DNA of 64,000 nucleotides, taken from NCBI RefSeq assembly GCF_001648155.1, contig NZ_CP015199.1, positions 1,684,501 through 1,748,500 on the forward strand, in the 5' to 3' direction. The DNA is from Chryseobacterium glaciei. GTDB lineage: Bacteria; Bacteroidota; Bacteroidia; Flavobacteriales; Weeksellaceae. The notes under the pieces were generated by a model, which did no database searches, was not told the origin of the DNA, and saw only the letters and a list, made by a program, of their open reading frames with translations. Of this stretch, positions 24,628-33,966 are shown one piece after another. Position 1 is the first letter of the stretch. Every line of letters starts with the position of its first letter. Made by a program: the position numbers and the translations under genes.

Positions 24628-26214
24628 TTAAATGGCAAGAATTATTAATTTGGATTCTTGAACCACCATTTCTTCCAAACAAGTTTCAAGCCACGAATAT
24701 CCATAATCTGCAAAGATTACACTAAAATTATAAACCCTTTCCTGCCAAGTCTTAGAAGGATGTACATCTAAAAATAGTTTTTCCAGTCTTTCTAACAATT
24801 CGCTTTGTTTGATTTTTTCAGCGTGAAGAAGGCGTTTTTTCATCCTTTTGAATGATTTCAACTGTCTTGTTTCTTCAGCTTTCACCATATTACCAAAGGA
24901 TTTTTCTGTGGTTTCTGCGATTGATTTTAATTCAGAGAAATTATTTGTTAAGATATTTTCCTTCTTTTCTAATAACTCTAAGATAGCATTATTGCTTAAA
25001 ATTTTATTATTGGTAATTGTTGTGAAGTTTTGGAAAAAATCTTCAATATTTAAAACTAACTTTTCAACTTTCCCGATTGTTTTCTCCTTTAAAAATAACA
25101 TTGAATTTCTTGGAATCAAAATCGGAAACGGAATGTTGATCTTTGTAAAATAATCTTTCAATTCCAGCCAATACATGATCTCTGCATTTCCTCCGATGTA
25201 CGCCAAATTCGGCAACACTTTTTCCTGATAAACCGGACGCATTAAAGCATTTGGGCTGAATTTTTCAGGATGATTTTCTAATTCATTCAGAATTTCTTCT
25301 TTAGTAAATTGAATATTTTTATCTACAACGATATATTTTTGCCCGTCAAATTCAATTCTGTCTCTCGTTTCTGAAAAATAAAATAAATTGATCTCACGAG
25401 GGTTTACCTGAACCTTACCGTATTTTTCAGTCAGAAAATCAACTTTAGCTTTTGATGTTTCGTGTAAACTGAAATTCAGAAGTTCATCTTTAAAAACATC
25501 TTTAATCTGCGTTTTAAGCGCTTTAGAATCTCCATCAATAATCAACAAACCCAAATCTGAAAAAAGTCTGTTAACTAAAGTTTTGATGGCTTCAGTTAAG
25601 GTATTTCCTACTTTATAAGCTTCTTTCAACATCAAAATCAATTCGGTTCCAAAAACAGAATCCTTAAATTCTTTTTCAAATTCAGAAATGAAAAATGTAT
25701 CGTTGATCTTTATTCTTCCAACCGGCCCACCTGACTTTTCATTGATTTCGTAATAATTGTTCTCGGTTTTAAAATGGTTGATTTCGGCAAAATCATGATC
25801 TTCCGAAGCCATCCAATATACAGGAATGAAATTAAAATCAGGGAAGTTTTGTTTTAAATAAGTACAGGTTTTAATCGTCTGCAAAATTTTATATACAAAG
25901 AAAACGGGACCTGAAAACAGATTCAACTGATGCCCAGTTGTGATTGTAAAAGTATTAGGCTGTTTTAAATTATTTAAATTTTCCTTTTGCTTTGATGAAA
26001 GTTTTAGACCTTTTAATTGATCTTCAAGCGCATCAAATAAAACGTTTCTCTGATCTTGCGAAAAAGAATCCTGTTTTAGATGAATCTGCTTTTTAAAATT
26101 ATCAAAAGAAAATGTATTTCCCTCGAAACCTTCAATTTTATGGCTCAAAAAATCTTTGATTAATTGAGGAATGCTTTCTATATCGTTAAATGATATTTTA
26201 TTAATTGTTTTCAA
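24628..26214 (-). CDS. bshC: bacillithiol biosynthesis cysteine-adding enzyme
   Basis: Adds cysteine to glucosaminyl-malate in the last step of bacillithiol synthesis. 528 aa, the normal size. Diagnostic 'TITTGHQLNLFSGPVFFVYKI' region at about residue 92, 'VYWMASEDHDFAEI' at about 135, and 'LPNLAYIGGNAEIMYWLEL' in the C-terminal half, then a long coiled-coil tail. bshA and bshB are not in the window. It follows the porin gene by 15 nt and precedes the LysM gene, on the same strand. Confidence 0.95.
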   Translation of the reverse strand: MKTINKISFNDIESIPQLIKDFLSHKIEGFEGNTFSFDNFKKQIHLKQDSFSQDQRNVLFDALEDQLKGLKLSSKQKENLNNLKQPNTFTITTGHQLNLFSGPVFFVYKILQTIKTCTYLKQNFPDFNFIPVYWMASEDHDFAEINHFKTENNYYEINEKSGGPVGRIKINDTFFISEFEKEFKDSVFGTELILMLKEAYKVGNTLTEAIKTLVNRLFSDLGLLIIDGDSKALKTQIKDVFKDELLNFSLHETSKAKVDFLTEKYGKVQVNPREINLFYFSETRDRIEFDGQKYIVVDKNIQFTKEEILNELENHPEKFSPNALMRPVYQEKVLPNLAYIGGNAEIMYWLELKDYFTKINIPFPILIPRNSMLFLKEKTIGKVEKLVLNIEDFFQNFTTITNNKILSNNAILELLEKKENILTNNFSELKSIAETTEKSFGNMVKAEETRQLKSFKRMKKRLLHAEKIKQSELLERLEKLFLDVHPSKTWQERVYNFSVIFADYGYSWLETCLEEMVVQESKLIILAI

Positions 26215-26229
26215 CTTTGATGTATAATA

Positions 26230-28167
26230 TTAGTTGAACAAATACCAAACAATCCCAAGATTCAGTCTAAAATCATAGACTGGATAATGTGGAAATGCAT
26301 AGGCTTGATTATGTGCAATAAGTGTCCCGATTTGCTGACCTTCAACAAAGAAGAACATTTTTTTAACCTTCATATTGAAATAAATATCAGCGATCGGCTG
26401 TCCACCAATTGAGAATGAACTTGAGTTGGGTAAAAGATATTCGTTGAGTATCGGGAAATAATCTCTTGATGCAAATTTTGAGAAATAATATACTTTAATT
26501 CCAGCCTGAATTTCTGCAGCATTTTTGAAAGCTTTAGACTGATAAAAAATATTCGCTCTACCAATAAAGCTTGGCATTGGAAGCAATTCTTTATTCGTCA
26601 ACGCATTTTGGAACTGAACTCTTGTATTCAGGTGGAAATTTCCATAACTAAATGTTGCATCACCTCCTATTTGAGAAATATTCAATGAACTATCGCTTTG
26701 TCTAGGCGCTGCAAACTGATCGAAATAGGTATAGTTATCAATTCTGAAATAGTTTACAAATAACTCTGTTTTGAACCATTTTAAGTTTACATTTCCGCCG
26801 ATTTCAGTTATCGTCTGATTTTTTGCATTCTGAAGATAATAATTAAAATTATTATAACTCGATGTATTTAAAAGATAATTGAATGACGGATAAACGCTTT
26901 GGAAATTAACTTTAGCATTTACAAAATAGTCTTTTATCGGTTCAAACTTAAGGTTATTTGTCGTTTTTAAATAGGTGCCGAATTGGCTTCCGTTTGAAAA
27001 TTCAAGGAATGAATTCAGCTGTATTTGATCTAAAAGTTTTACCTGAAGATTTCCTACTGCTCCAATTCTATTTTCTTTGATCTCATTTGGAATTTCTAAA
27101 ATTGGTAACGTAATCGGAGTTGCTCCAAACTTCAGCATTTGATAACGTACTCCTGCATCAAGCTTGAACTTTTCATTGTCCCAAACTAAACTAACCGTAT
27201 TGCTTAAATTATCTGAATATTTTTTCGTTGAAAGAGGAAAACCAGCAACGATTTCCTGTGGCGCATCGTACCAATAAGGTTCCAAAGATCCCTGAGCATA
27301 GTAATATTTATTCCCTTGATGAGAAATCGTATGTCTGATTCTAAAAGGATATTTTTCTGAATTGAATGGCGAAAACTGATGGCTTAAATAGTATCTTCTA
27401 TACGAATATTGCGAGCTTGAAGACGCTAAGTTAACCTGAGCATTTTGCCTGTTCTTGTAATCACTGTCACCACTTTGGAAAAGATCATCTTCTATGATTC
27501 CTCCATTTTCCTGATTGTTTACATTTTGGTGTAAATAGTGAGCAAACAATTCATAATTTCCACTTTTAGAGACATAGTGTCCGGAAAATAAAGTGTTATT
27601 ATTTGCAGCCAAGAAGTTTCTATACATACCTTGTGAACGCAATCCTGTATACTCCAAAGCAAAATTGAATCTTTTACCTATGTTTTGAGTATAGGTTGAT
27701 TTTAAGGCTGCTCCATTCTTCATTGCATTATGATAAACAAATGTAGCCGTTGGTGTTTTTACATCATAATACTTAACATCGTTGATGCCTATAATTCCAT
27801 ATAATTTATTCTCTGGTAATAAAGACAGGTTCTGTTCAGCATTCACCTCATAAGAAAGAGGATTAAAGCCAGCCCCAATGTTGGCAACCTGTACTCTTCC
27901 AAAATTATCCTTGTTATTATACTGCGAAAAAATATAAGTCTTCTCGAAAGTCATAACTGTATCAAACACCTTTTTTTCGGAAAACTGTGTCTGATGTAAA
28001 TAATCATTAATGGTAGGCTTAAATATTTTTAAAGAATCTTTTGTTCCAGAGTCAACCACTAAGGTATCTGAAGGATTTTCTTTAAGTTTATTAGAATCTG
28101 TTTTATTAACGACCTGAGCTCTAAAAATAAGGCTGAAGAAGATTATTATAAAAAGTATGTACTTCAT
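26230..28167 (-). CDS. putative outer-membrane porin (Porin_10 type)
   Basis: 645 aa from ATG 28167; an in-frame ATG at 28188 would only add seven polar residues before the signal peptide ('YILFIIIFFSLIFRAQ'). After a short Ser/Asp/Lys-rich region, the remainder is built of alternating short beta strands rich in Tyr, Phe and Asn, ending 'LNLGIVWYLFN' with the aromatic C-terminal residue expected of a barrel. It fits the 'putative porin' family of Bacteroidota. It is followed at 15 nt by bshC; a functional link is not evident. Confidence 0.8.
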   Translation of the reverse strand: MKYILFIIIFFSLIFRAQVVNKTDSNKLKENPSDTLVVDSGTKDSLKIFKPTINDYLHQTQFSEKKVFDTVMTFEKTYIFSQYNNKDNFGRVQVANIGAGFNPLSYEVNAEQNLSLLPENKLYGIIGINDVKYYDVKTPTATFVYHNAMKNGAALKSTYTQNIGKRFNFALEYTGLRSQGMYRNFLAANNNTLFSGHYVSKSGNYELFAHYLHQNVNNQENGGIIEDDLFQSGDSDYKNRQNAQVNLASSSSQYSYRRYYLSHQFSPFNSEKYPFRIRHTISHQGNKYYYAQGSLEPYWYDAPQEIVAGFPLSTKKYSDNLSNTVSLVWDNEKFKLDAGVRYQMLKFGATPITLPILEIPNEIKENRIGAVGNLQVKLLDQIQLNSFLEFSNGSQFGTYLKTTNNLKFEPIKDYFVNAKVNFQSVYPSFNYLLNTSSYNNFNYYLQNAKNQTITEIGGNVNLKWFKTELFVNYFRIDNYTYFDQFAAPRQSDSSLNISQIGGDATFSYGNFHLNTRVQFQNALTNKELLPMPSFIGRANIFYQSKAFKNAAEIQAGIKVYYFSKFASRDYFPILNEYLLPNSSSFSIGGQPIADIYFNMKVKKMFFFVEGQQIGTLIAHNQAYAFPHYPVYDFRLNLGIVWYLFN

Positions 28168-28256
28168 ATGTTCGTTTATATTATTCAAAAAGTCACATGA
28201 AGTTTCAAAGTTTCACTATTCTTTTTGTACAGCAAAAATAAGAAATAAAAGGAAAT

Positions 28257-28281
28257 AAAAAACCCTGCTTAGAGCAGGGTT
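28257..28281 (-). terminator. intrinsic terminator of second SusCD operon
   Basis: The 9-bp GC-rich stem AACCCTGCT/AGCAGGGTT with a 3-nt loop is followed on the minus strand by TTTTTT. It lies 23 nt beyond the SusD stop. Confidence 0.9.
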
Positions 28282-28304
28282 TAAATTATATGATTATTGT
28301 TTGA

Positions 28305-29900
28305 TTAATAACCAGGGTTTTGTTGACCAGCCATTGCTGGGTTACCAGTAATCTCAGCCAATGGAATAGGTAAAGTATATTTATAACTTCCATTAGGTAA
28401 ATTAGATACTGTTACAATATCATCTGCTTCATTTCTATCCATTGTTACACCAGCTGTTGTAGCTAATCTCTTAAGATCGATGTAACGGTGGCCTTCTAAT
28501 GCCAGCTCGATTCTTCTTTCTTTTAAGATATCAGCATAAGCAATTTGCTTATTAGTATATACCGGTGTTGTTGGTGTACCAGTGTATCTTCTAGCTGTTC
28601 TTACATTGTTGATATAAGTTGCTGCTTGAGTAAAATCACCTTCTTCAACTGCAGCTTCTGCCAAAATAAAATACATTTCTGATAATCTAAAAACTTTTAC
28701 ATCATTTCTAGTTGCAGAACCTGGTTTACCAGGGAATTTATCTACAACAAAATAATCATATCCTTGTTGGATATATGCATTAGATGTTGGATCAAGATAT
28801 GCATATTTTCTTACGTCACCACCTACATTAAATTGATTGTAAAGATTTTTACCCCAAAACCACATTGGGTTACCAGTAATATTAGACGCATTTGTATTAT
28901 AGAAGGTACCAATAGCACCTCCAGCTCCTGTAGCTAATCTGTTAAGAGAGAAAATAACTTCACCTCTATCTAAATCACCCCACATCCTTCTATATGGATT
29001 AAATGCAGTTGATGTATTATACCAAGCAGCATTCCAAGTAGCATTTCCAATTGTAGGTGCAGCAGTACTTGTCATTGGTGTAGCTAATGTTAGTGCAAAG
29101 TTAACATTTGTAACAACATCTTGTGCATATTGCTTAGCTAGTGCATACTTCCCACTATACAAGTTATATCTTGCTGCAACAGCATTTACAAAATCTTTAC
29201 TTGCAAAAAATCTAGACATTGAATTAAGTGGAGCAGGATTTGTTGTAGCCGAAATAATATCATCCTTCATGTATGGTAATATAGATCTTGCATAAGTTAA
29301 ATCAGCATTCACTAAATCATATATAGCTTTGTTAGTAAGACGAGGTGAGGAAAAATTAAATATATCCGCAGGTACACCTTCTAACCACATTACTCCTAAA
29401 GCACTATCATTTTTCATATCTGTAGAAAAATAAGTTTCTAGTTGCAAATAACAATAAGCTCTGATGGCTCTTGCTTGAGCTATTGCCTTATTATATGTTA
29501 CTTTTTCCGGATCATTTGCAGGTGTTACGTGTTTTGCAACTTCTAATAGATGGTTAATTCTATTAATAACCAAATAATTATTAGCCCAAATATTTGAAGT
29601 GTAAGTATCATTGCTATCTAGAAAGAATCTGTGAAGCTGAAACTCTTGTCCTCCACTACCAACACCAGGAGCTACTTCGTCTGTTAAAACAGCCGTAAGG
29701 TAGTTAGCATTAGTTGGCTCAAGTAAGTTATATACTGATCCTGTTAAATAACTAGTTAACTGGCTTACAGTAGTAATCTGACTTTCATACGCTTCACCCT
29801 CTTGGACGATATCAATACTATCCTGGCAGCTATTCATAACTAACCCACCCGTTAGCATTGAAGCACTAATAAAAAGTATTTTTATTATATTTTTTTTCAT
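28305..29900 (-). CDS. SusD/RagB-family outer-membrane lipoprotein (pair 2)
   Basis: 531 aa. The signal peptide ends 'LVMNSC' (lipid Cys about 25). SusD hallmarks: 'IAQARAIRAYCYLQLETYF' near residue 140, 'VFRLSEMYFILAEAAVEEGD' near 405, and 'ILKERRIELALEGHRYIDLKR' near 465. It acts as the substrate-binding lid for the SusC encoded 29 nt upstream. As with pair 1, no degradative enzyme gene is nearby, so the nutrient cannot be predicted. Confidence 0.93.
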   Translation of the reverse strand: MKKNIIKILFISASMLTGGLVMNSCQDSIDIVQEGEAYESQITTVSQLTSYLTGSVYNLLEPTNANYLTAVLTDEVAPGVGSGGQEFQLHRFFLDSNDTYTSNIWANNYLVINRINHLLEVAKHVTPANDPEKVTYNKAIAQARAIRAYCYLQLETYFSTDMKNDSALGVMWLEGVPADIFNFSSPRLTNKAIYDLVNADLTYARSILPYMKDDIISATTNPAPLNSMSRFFASKDFVNAVAARYNLYSGKYALAKQYAQDVVTNVNFALTLATPMTSTAAPTIGNATWNAAWYNTSTAFNPYRRMWGDLDRGEVIFSLNRLATGAGGAIGTFYNTNASNITGNPMWFWGKNLYNQFNVGGDVRKYAYLDPTSNAYIQQGYDYFVVDKFPGKPGSATRNDVKVFRLSEMYFILAEAAVEEGDFTQAATYINNVRTARRYTGTPTTPVYTNKQIAYADILKERRIELALEGHRYIDLKRLATTAGVTMDRNEADDIVTVSNLPNGSYKYTLPIPLAEITGNPAMAGQQNPGY

Positions 29901-29929
29901 TTTAATTTAATTTAGAATAAAAGATTTAA

Positions 29930-32794
29930 TTAGAATTCAACATTTACACCCACAGAAATTGTTTTAGGGTTTGGATATACCCCTAACGAATACTGTGCTA
30001 CTGGCTCAGGATCATATCCTTTCCATTTTGTCCATGTATATAAATTTTCTGCCTGAACAAATAATTTAAGTGATCTAATTGGAAGATTTTGAAGTTGATT
30101 TTTAGTAAAACTATATCCTAGAGATACATTCTTCAATCTAACGAAATCTGTTTTATGTAAGAATCTATCAGATGAACCATCAGTTCCAGTATTAACAGCA
30201 GTAAGACTTGGCACATCAGATCCTGTATTTTGAGGTGTCCAAGCATTTAACAAATCCGCAGAAACGTTCAATCCATTTGCTGCATATGATGGATCCATTG
30301 TCCAAGCTTGTAAATTATCATACTGCCATCCACCAGCTTGGAAAGAGAATAATGCATTAGCAAAGAAACCTTTGTAATCTACATCAAACCCAAAACCTCC
30401 ATTAACTTTAGCGTAAATAGATTTACCTGTTAAAACTCTGTCATTTGCTGTTGGAGCTTCAGTAATATTTCCATTCTTATCTAGGAATTGCATCTCACCA
30501 GTCTCAGGATTTACTCCAACATAGTGATAAAGCTGCCACTGATAAGCAGGTCCTCCTATTGCATTTACGTTATCATCTACTAAACTCTCATTAGGTAATG
30601 ATTTAATTTTATTCTTATTATATCCAGCATTTGCGAATACAGATAATCTAAAATCTTGTTTTCTGATGATATTTCCTTTTAAACTAGCTTCAACACCTTT
30701 ATTTTCCATCTCTCCATTATTACCGTTAACAGTATAGAAAGTAGATGAACCAACTCCAGCAGAAACAGTAGTTCCATTGAATAGATTTGAAGTTAATTTT
30801 CTATATACATCAAATGTACCTTCAATTACTCCATTGTAGTTAAAATCTAAACCAACATTGGCCATAGCCTGCTTCTCCCACTGTAAATAAGGGTTTCCTA
30901 ATCTATATAGATATCCATAAGTATTCTGGTATCCACCAGTACCTGCTGCAGTAGCATTTATTATATCAATGTAGTAGTTTGGAAACAAGAACATTGGATT
31001 TTGGTTATTCACAGCTGACCCTAGGTTTTGGTTACCCTGAGTACCGTATGAAGCTCTAAGTTTTAACATTCTAAACTTAGTATCTCCCATAAAGGCTTCT
31101 TTATCAATATTCCATCTACCTCCTACTGACCAAAATGTTTCCCATTTATTTTCTCCACTAAATCTATAACTAGCATCTCTTCTTACAACACCACTTACAC
31201 CATATTTACCTGCATAATCATAATCCACAGTAGCAAAATAGGCTAAAGTACCTCCTGAAACTTTAGAAGCATTTATTGAAGGAGCATAGAATGAAGGAGT
31301 ATCTGAACTAAATGGAATATATCCTGTACCAGCTCCTAATTTCCATAGAAGTGGATCTAATCCATTCTGAGTTTGCTGTTTTGTTATATAATGAGATTTC
31401 ATATAATCCATATACACACCAACAGTAATATCATGTTCTCCAAATTGCTGATTATAAGTAACGTTGGTCACAGTATTAAAGTTAAAATCCTTAATATTAT
31501 TAAGAGTTTCTGAACCTCCGAATGCCGCACCTGTCGGAACAGCTACTGCATTTGCTAAATATCCTAGTGGAGATCTAGCAAAACTTCTATCAGACATTCT
31601 ATAGTCAATACCCGTTCTGTTTCCTACCGTTAAATAATCTGTTAATTTATATGAAGTCTTGAAATTACCATTAATTGTAGTCTCCTCATATTTATTCTGT
31701 ACACCACCTATTAAGTTATCATAAAGAACCCAAGGTCTAACTCCTGCACTAGCAGTTTGAACAGCAGCATACATTTCTTTACCATTATTAAATGGGTATG
31801 GTCCCAAAGACGGATCTGATAATAACGTTCCAAACAATACATTTTGAACAGAGTTAGCAGAAATACCAGAGTTCTCTTCCTCGTCTAACTGATGTCTTTT
31901 TGAATATGCTACGTTTAGCATTGCAGCATACGTAAATTTTTTATTCTTAGATTGACCAGTAATGTTATTTCTAAAAGTAAACCTTTGAAAATCAGTTCCT
32001 TTAATAACACCTTCGTTATTTAAATATCCTAAAGATGAATATAGTGAAACATTTTCGCCACCAGCCTGAATTGCTAAGTTATGTTGCTGGCTAATACCAG
32101 TTCTCATAAACTCCTTACTCCAGTCTGTATTTGTAGTATTAGCATCTACATCTGCCTGAGAAACCGCATCTGGATCATAGTTATGGATTATCTGAAGAAA
32201 CTGCGTTCCATTTGCCATATTATAGTCAGTCTTCGGATAAGTCGAGAACGATGTCAAAGCATCATATGACAATCTAAGTCCTGAATTGAACTTACCTGTT
32301 TTCGTATTAATTACGATAACTCCATTTGCCCCCCTATTACCATAAATTGAAGTTGCCTGCGCATCTCTCAAAATACTTAAACTTTCAATATCATTAGGAT
32401 TTAAGTTTCTAAATTGAGTTGCAGAAGTTGAAAGCCCATCAATAACATATAAAGGATCAGCACTTGCATTCAAAGAACCTAGACCACGAATCAAGATATC
32501 TATCTTACCAGAACCTGGAGATCCTGAATTAGAGTTTACAGATAATCCTGGAGCTGTCCCTTGAATCGAGTTCAAGAAAGTTGAGTTCGGACGGTTTTCA
32601 AGTGTTTCTGCCGAAATAGTAGTAGAAGCTGCTGATGATTTAGCTTTTGTACTTGTTTTACTATATCCTAAAACTACAACCTCTTCAATTCTAGTTTCTT
32701 TGGAAGTAGTATCCTTCTTAGTTTTTTGCGCAAAAGCAGCCTGTCCTAAGAAAAACAAAGCTCCAGCACTTAATACACGTAGTTTAACATTCAT
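29930..32794 (-). CDS. SusC/RagA-family TonB-dependent transporter (pair 2)
   Basis: 954 aa. Signal peptide (1-22, 'FFLGQAAFAQ'), then a short linker and the plug with 'IEEVVVLGYSKTSTKAKSS', 'LIRGLGSLNASADPLYVIDG' and 'SLSILRDAQATSIYGNRGA'. The barrel ends 'TISVGVNVEF'. Like the other SusC here it has no carboxypeptidase-like N-terminal domain. It is first in a two-gene operon with SusD, with a candidate promoter containing an inverted repeat (32824-32855). The substrate is unknown. Confidence 0.94.
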   Translation of the reverse strand: MNVKLRVLSAGALFFLGQAAFAQKTKKDTTSKETRIEEVVVLGYSKTSTKAKSSAASTTISAETLENRPNSTFLNSIQGTAPGLSVNSNSGSPGSGKIDILIRGLGSLNASADPLYVIDGLSTSATQFRNLNPNDIESLSILRDAQATSIYGNRGANGVIVINTKTGKFNSGLRLSYDALTSFSTYPKTDYNMANGTQFLQIIHNYDPDAVSQADVDANTTNTDWSKEFMRTGISQQHNLAIQAGGENVSLYSSLGYLNNEGVIKGTDFQRFTFRNNITGQSKNKKFTYAAMLNVAYSKRHQLDEEENSGISANSVQNVLFGTLLSDPSLGPYPFNNGKEMYAAVQTASAGVRPWVLYDNLIGGVQNKYEETTINGNFKTSYKLTDYLTVGNRTGIDYRMSDRSFARSPLGYLANAVAVPTGAAFGGSETLNNIKDFNFNTVTNVTYNQQFGEHDITVGVYMDYMKSHYITKQQTQNGLDPLLWKLGAGTGYIPFSSDTPSFYAPSINASKVSGGTLAYFATVDYDYAGKYGVSGVVRRDASYRFSGENKWETFWSVGGRWNIDKEAFMGDTKFRMLKLRASYGTQGNQNLGSAVNNQNPMFLFPNYYIDIINATAAGTGGYQNTYGYLYRLGNPYLQWEKQAMANVGLDFNYNGVIEGTFDVYRKLTSNLFNGTTVSAGVGSSTFYTVNGNNGEMENKGVEASLKGNIIRKQDFRLSVFANAGYNKNKIKSLPNESLVDDNVNAIGGPAYQWQLYHYVGVNPETGEMQFLDKNGNITEAPTANDRVLTGKSIYAKVNGGFGFDVDYKGFFANALFSFQAGGWQYDNLQAWTMDPSYAANGLNVSADLLNAWTPQNTGSDVPSLTAVNTGTDGSSDRFLHKTDFVRLKNVSLGYSFTKNQLQNLPIRSLKLFVQAENLYTWTKWKGYDPEPVAQYSLGVYPNPKTISVGVNVEF

Positions 32795-32823
32795 ATTAAC
32801 AAATTTTAATATATTTTAATAGG

Positions 32824-32855
32824 CAAATATGTTAATAAATATTAACACTTGCAAA
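32824..32855 (-). promoter_or_regulatory. predicted promoter of SusCD pair 2 with internal inverted repeat
   Basis: TTTG (32855-32852), 20 nt, CATATTTG (32831-32824) on the minus strand; the -7 word has one mismatch. Between them lies GTTAATA-aa-TATTAAC (32831-32846), a 7-2-7 inverted repeat that would place a bound regulator between the two promoter elements. Confidence 0.5.
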
Positions 32856-33164
32856 TTTTTTATATGTAGATGTACCATTCACATTTACAACACTCTATAT
32901 AACTCACATAATAGATATAAAAATTCATAAAATTTATTGAAATTCAATTAATAAAATTCAAAATACCCATATCAAAATATCTAATTTAACATTTAATAAC
33001 CATCAGATAGAAAGTTATTTATAATCAATCTAAATTACATTACTATTTTAAATTAATATTAATGTTAAATTTTACAAAAAAAGAATTAAATTGATTTGAG
33101 AAATTATGATCATAAATACTTTTCCGATTATAAATCTCCAAATTAAATTAAAAAAAACAGATAG
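32856..33164. other. AT-rich intergenic gap between divergent transcripts
   Basis: About 310 nt, extremely AT-rich, with many short A and T tracts. I find no ORF, no convincing RNA fold and no repeat shared with the rest of the window. It separates the promoters of SusC pair 2 (minus) and of the secreted protein gene (plus). Confidence 0.6.
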
Positions 33165-33198
33165 TTTGCTTATTTATAATAATATATTTATATTTTTG
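33165..33198 (+). promoter_or_regulatory. predicted promoter of secreted unknown protein
   Basis: TTTG (33165-33168), 22 nt, TATTTTTG (33191-33198), an exact -7 match, 34 nt before the start codon. Confidence 0.55.
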
Positions 33199-33232
33199 AT
33201 TACAAATCAAAAAATTAATTAATTCCATTGAA

Positions 33233-33916
33233 ATGAAAAGAATAATTGCATCCACCTTCTTGTTAGCCAATATTTTTTGTTTAGCACAACAACAGATTGT
33301 TTCTCAAAATTATGCTATTGGAGGTCCCCAAGCTACATATTACACTCTTCAATCCTCTACAGGTAAAACTTTGAGTTATAATGATATTTTAGGAACTCCC
33401 TACCCTAATAAAAATTTTGCTTATGCTAAAATTTCAGGCACACCTGACCAACAAATACCTGTAAGATATAACAGTTATAATGACGAAATTGAATTTAAAA
33501 AAGATGATCAGGTTTTATCCCTTCTTAAAAAACCAGAATATTCAAGAATAGAAATTACTTCCCCAAAGCAGACATTTGTATTATTAGAAACATCAGACGA
33601 ATTAAGTGGATATTTCGTTGAATTGGTAAATGGTAAAAATAATCTTTATAAAAAGATTAAAACCAAATTTATTGAACCAGCAATAGCCTCAAATTCTTAT
33701 ACTAGTGACAGACCTGCTACTTTCAAAACATCAGATCCAATATACTACATCAAAACAGAAAAGGGGTTTATTAAAAACCCTAAAAATGCAAAAGAAATTA
33801 TTGCGCAATTTCATGATGAAAAAGAAAGTCTAACAACATTCTTTAAATCAAGCAAAATAAAATTCGACAAAGAAGAAGACTTAATAAAGCTAGTCAACTT
33901 TTTAAATCAAAATTAA
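33233..33916 (+). CDS. secreted protein of unknown function
   Basis: 227 aa with a signal peptide (about 1-18, 'LANIFCLAQ'). The mature part has a beta-rich N-terminal half ('GGPQATYYTLQSSTGKTLSY', 'IEFKKDDQVLSLLKKP') and a helical Lys/Glu-rich C-terminus ('FHDEKESLTTFFKSSKIKF'). There are no cysteines in the mature part and no motif I recognise. It is transcribed alone from its own promoter and ended by a shared terminator, on the opposite strand to both neighbours. It may be a flavobacterial family without a name. Confidence 0.75.
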   Translation: MKRIIASTFLLANIFCLAQQQIVSQNYAIGGPQATYYTLQSSTGKTLSYNDILGTPYPNKNFAYAKISGTPDQQIPVRYNSYNDEIEFKKDDQVLSLLKKPEYSRIEITSPKQTFVLLETSDELSGYFVELVNGKNNLYKKIKTKFIEPAIASNSYTSDRPATFKTSDPIYYIKTEKGFIKNPKNAKEIIAQFHDEKESLTTFFKSSKIKFDKEEDLIKLVNFLNQN

Positions 33917-33917
33917 C

Positions 33918-33950
33918 AAAAAAACCACTTTTTTCAAAGTGGTTTTTTTT
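33918..33950. terminator. bidirectional terminator between infB and secreted protein gene
   Basis: The 10-bp stem AAACCACTTT/AAAGTGGTTT (33922-33931, 33936-33945) is followed by T8 on the plus strand and preceded by A-run, giving a T-run on the minus strand for infB. Confidence 0.9.
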
Positions 33951-33966
33951 ATTCAAAAGTATTGAA

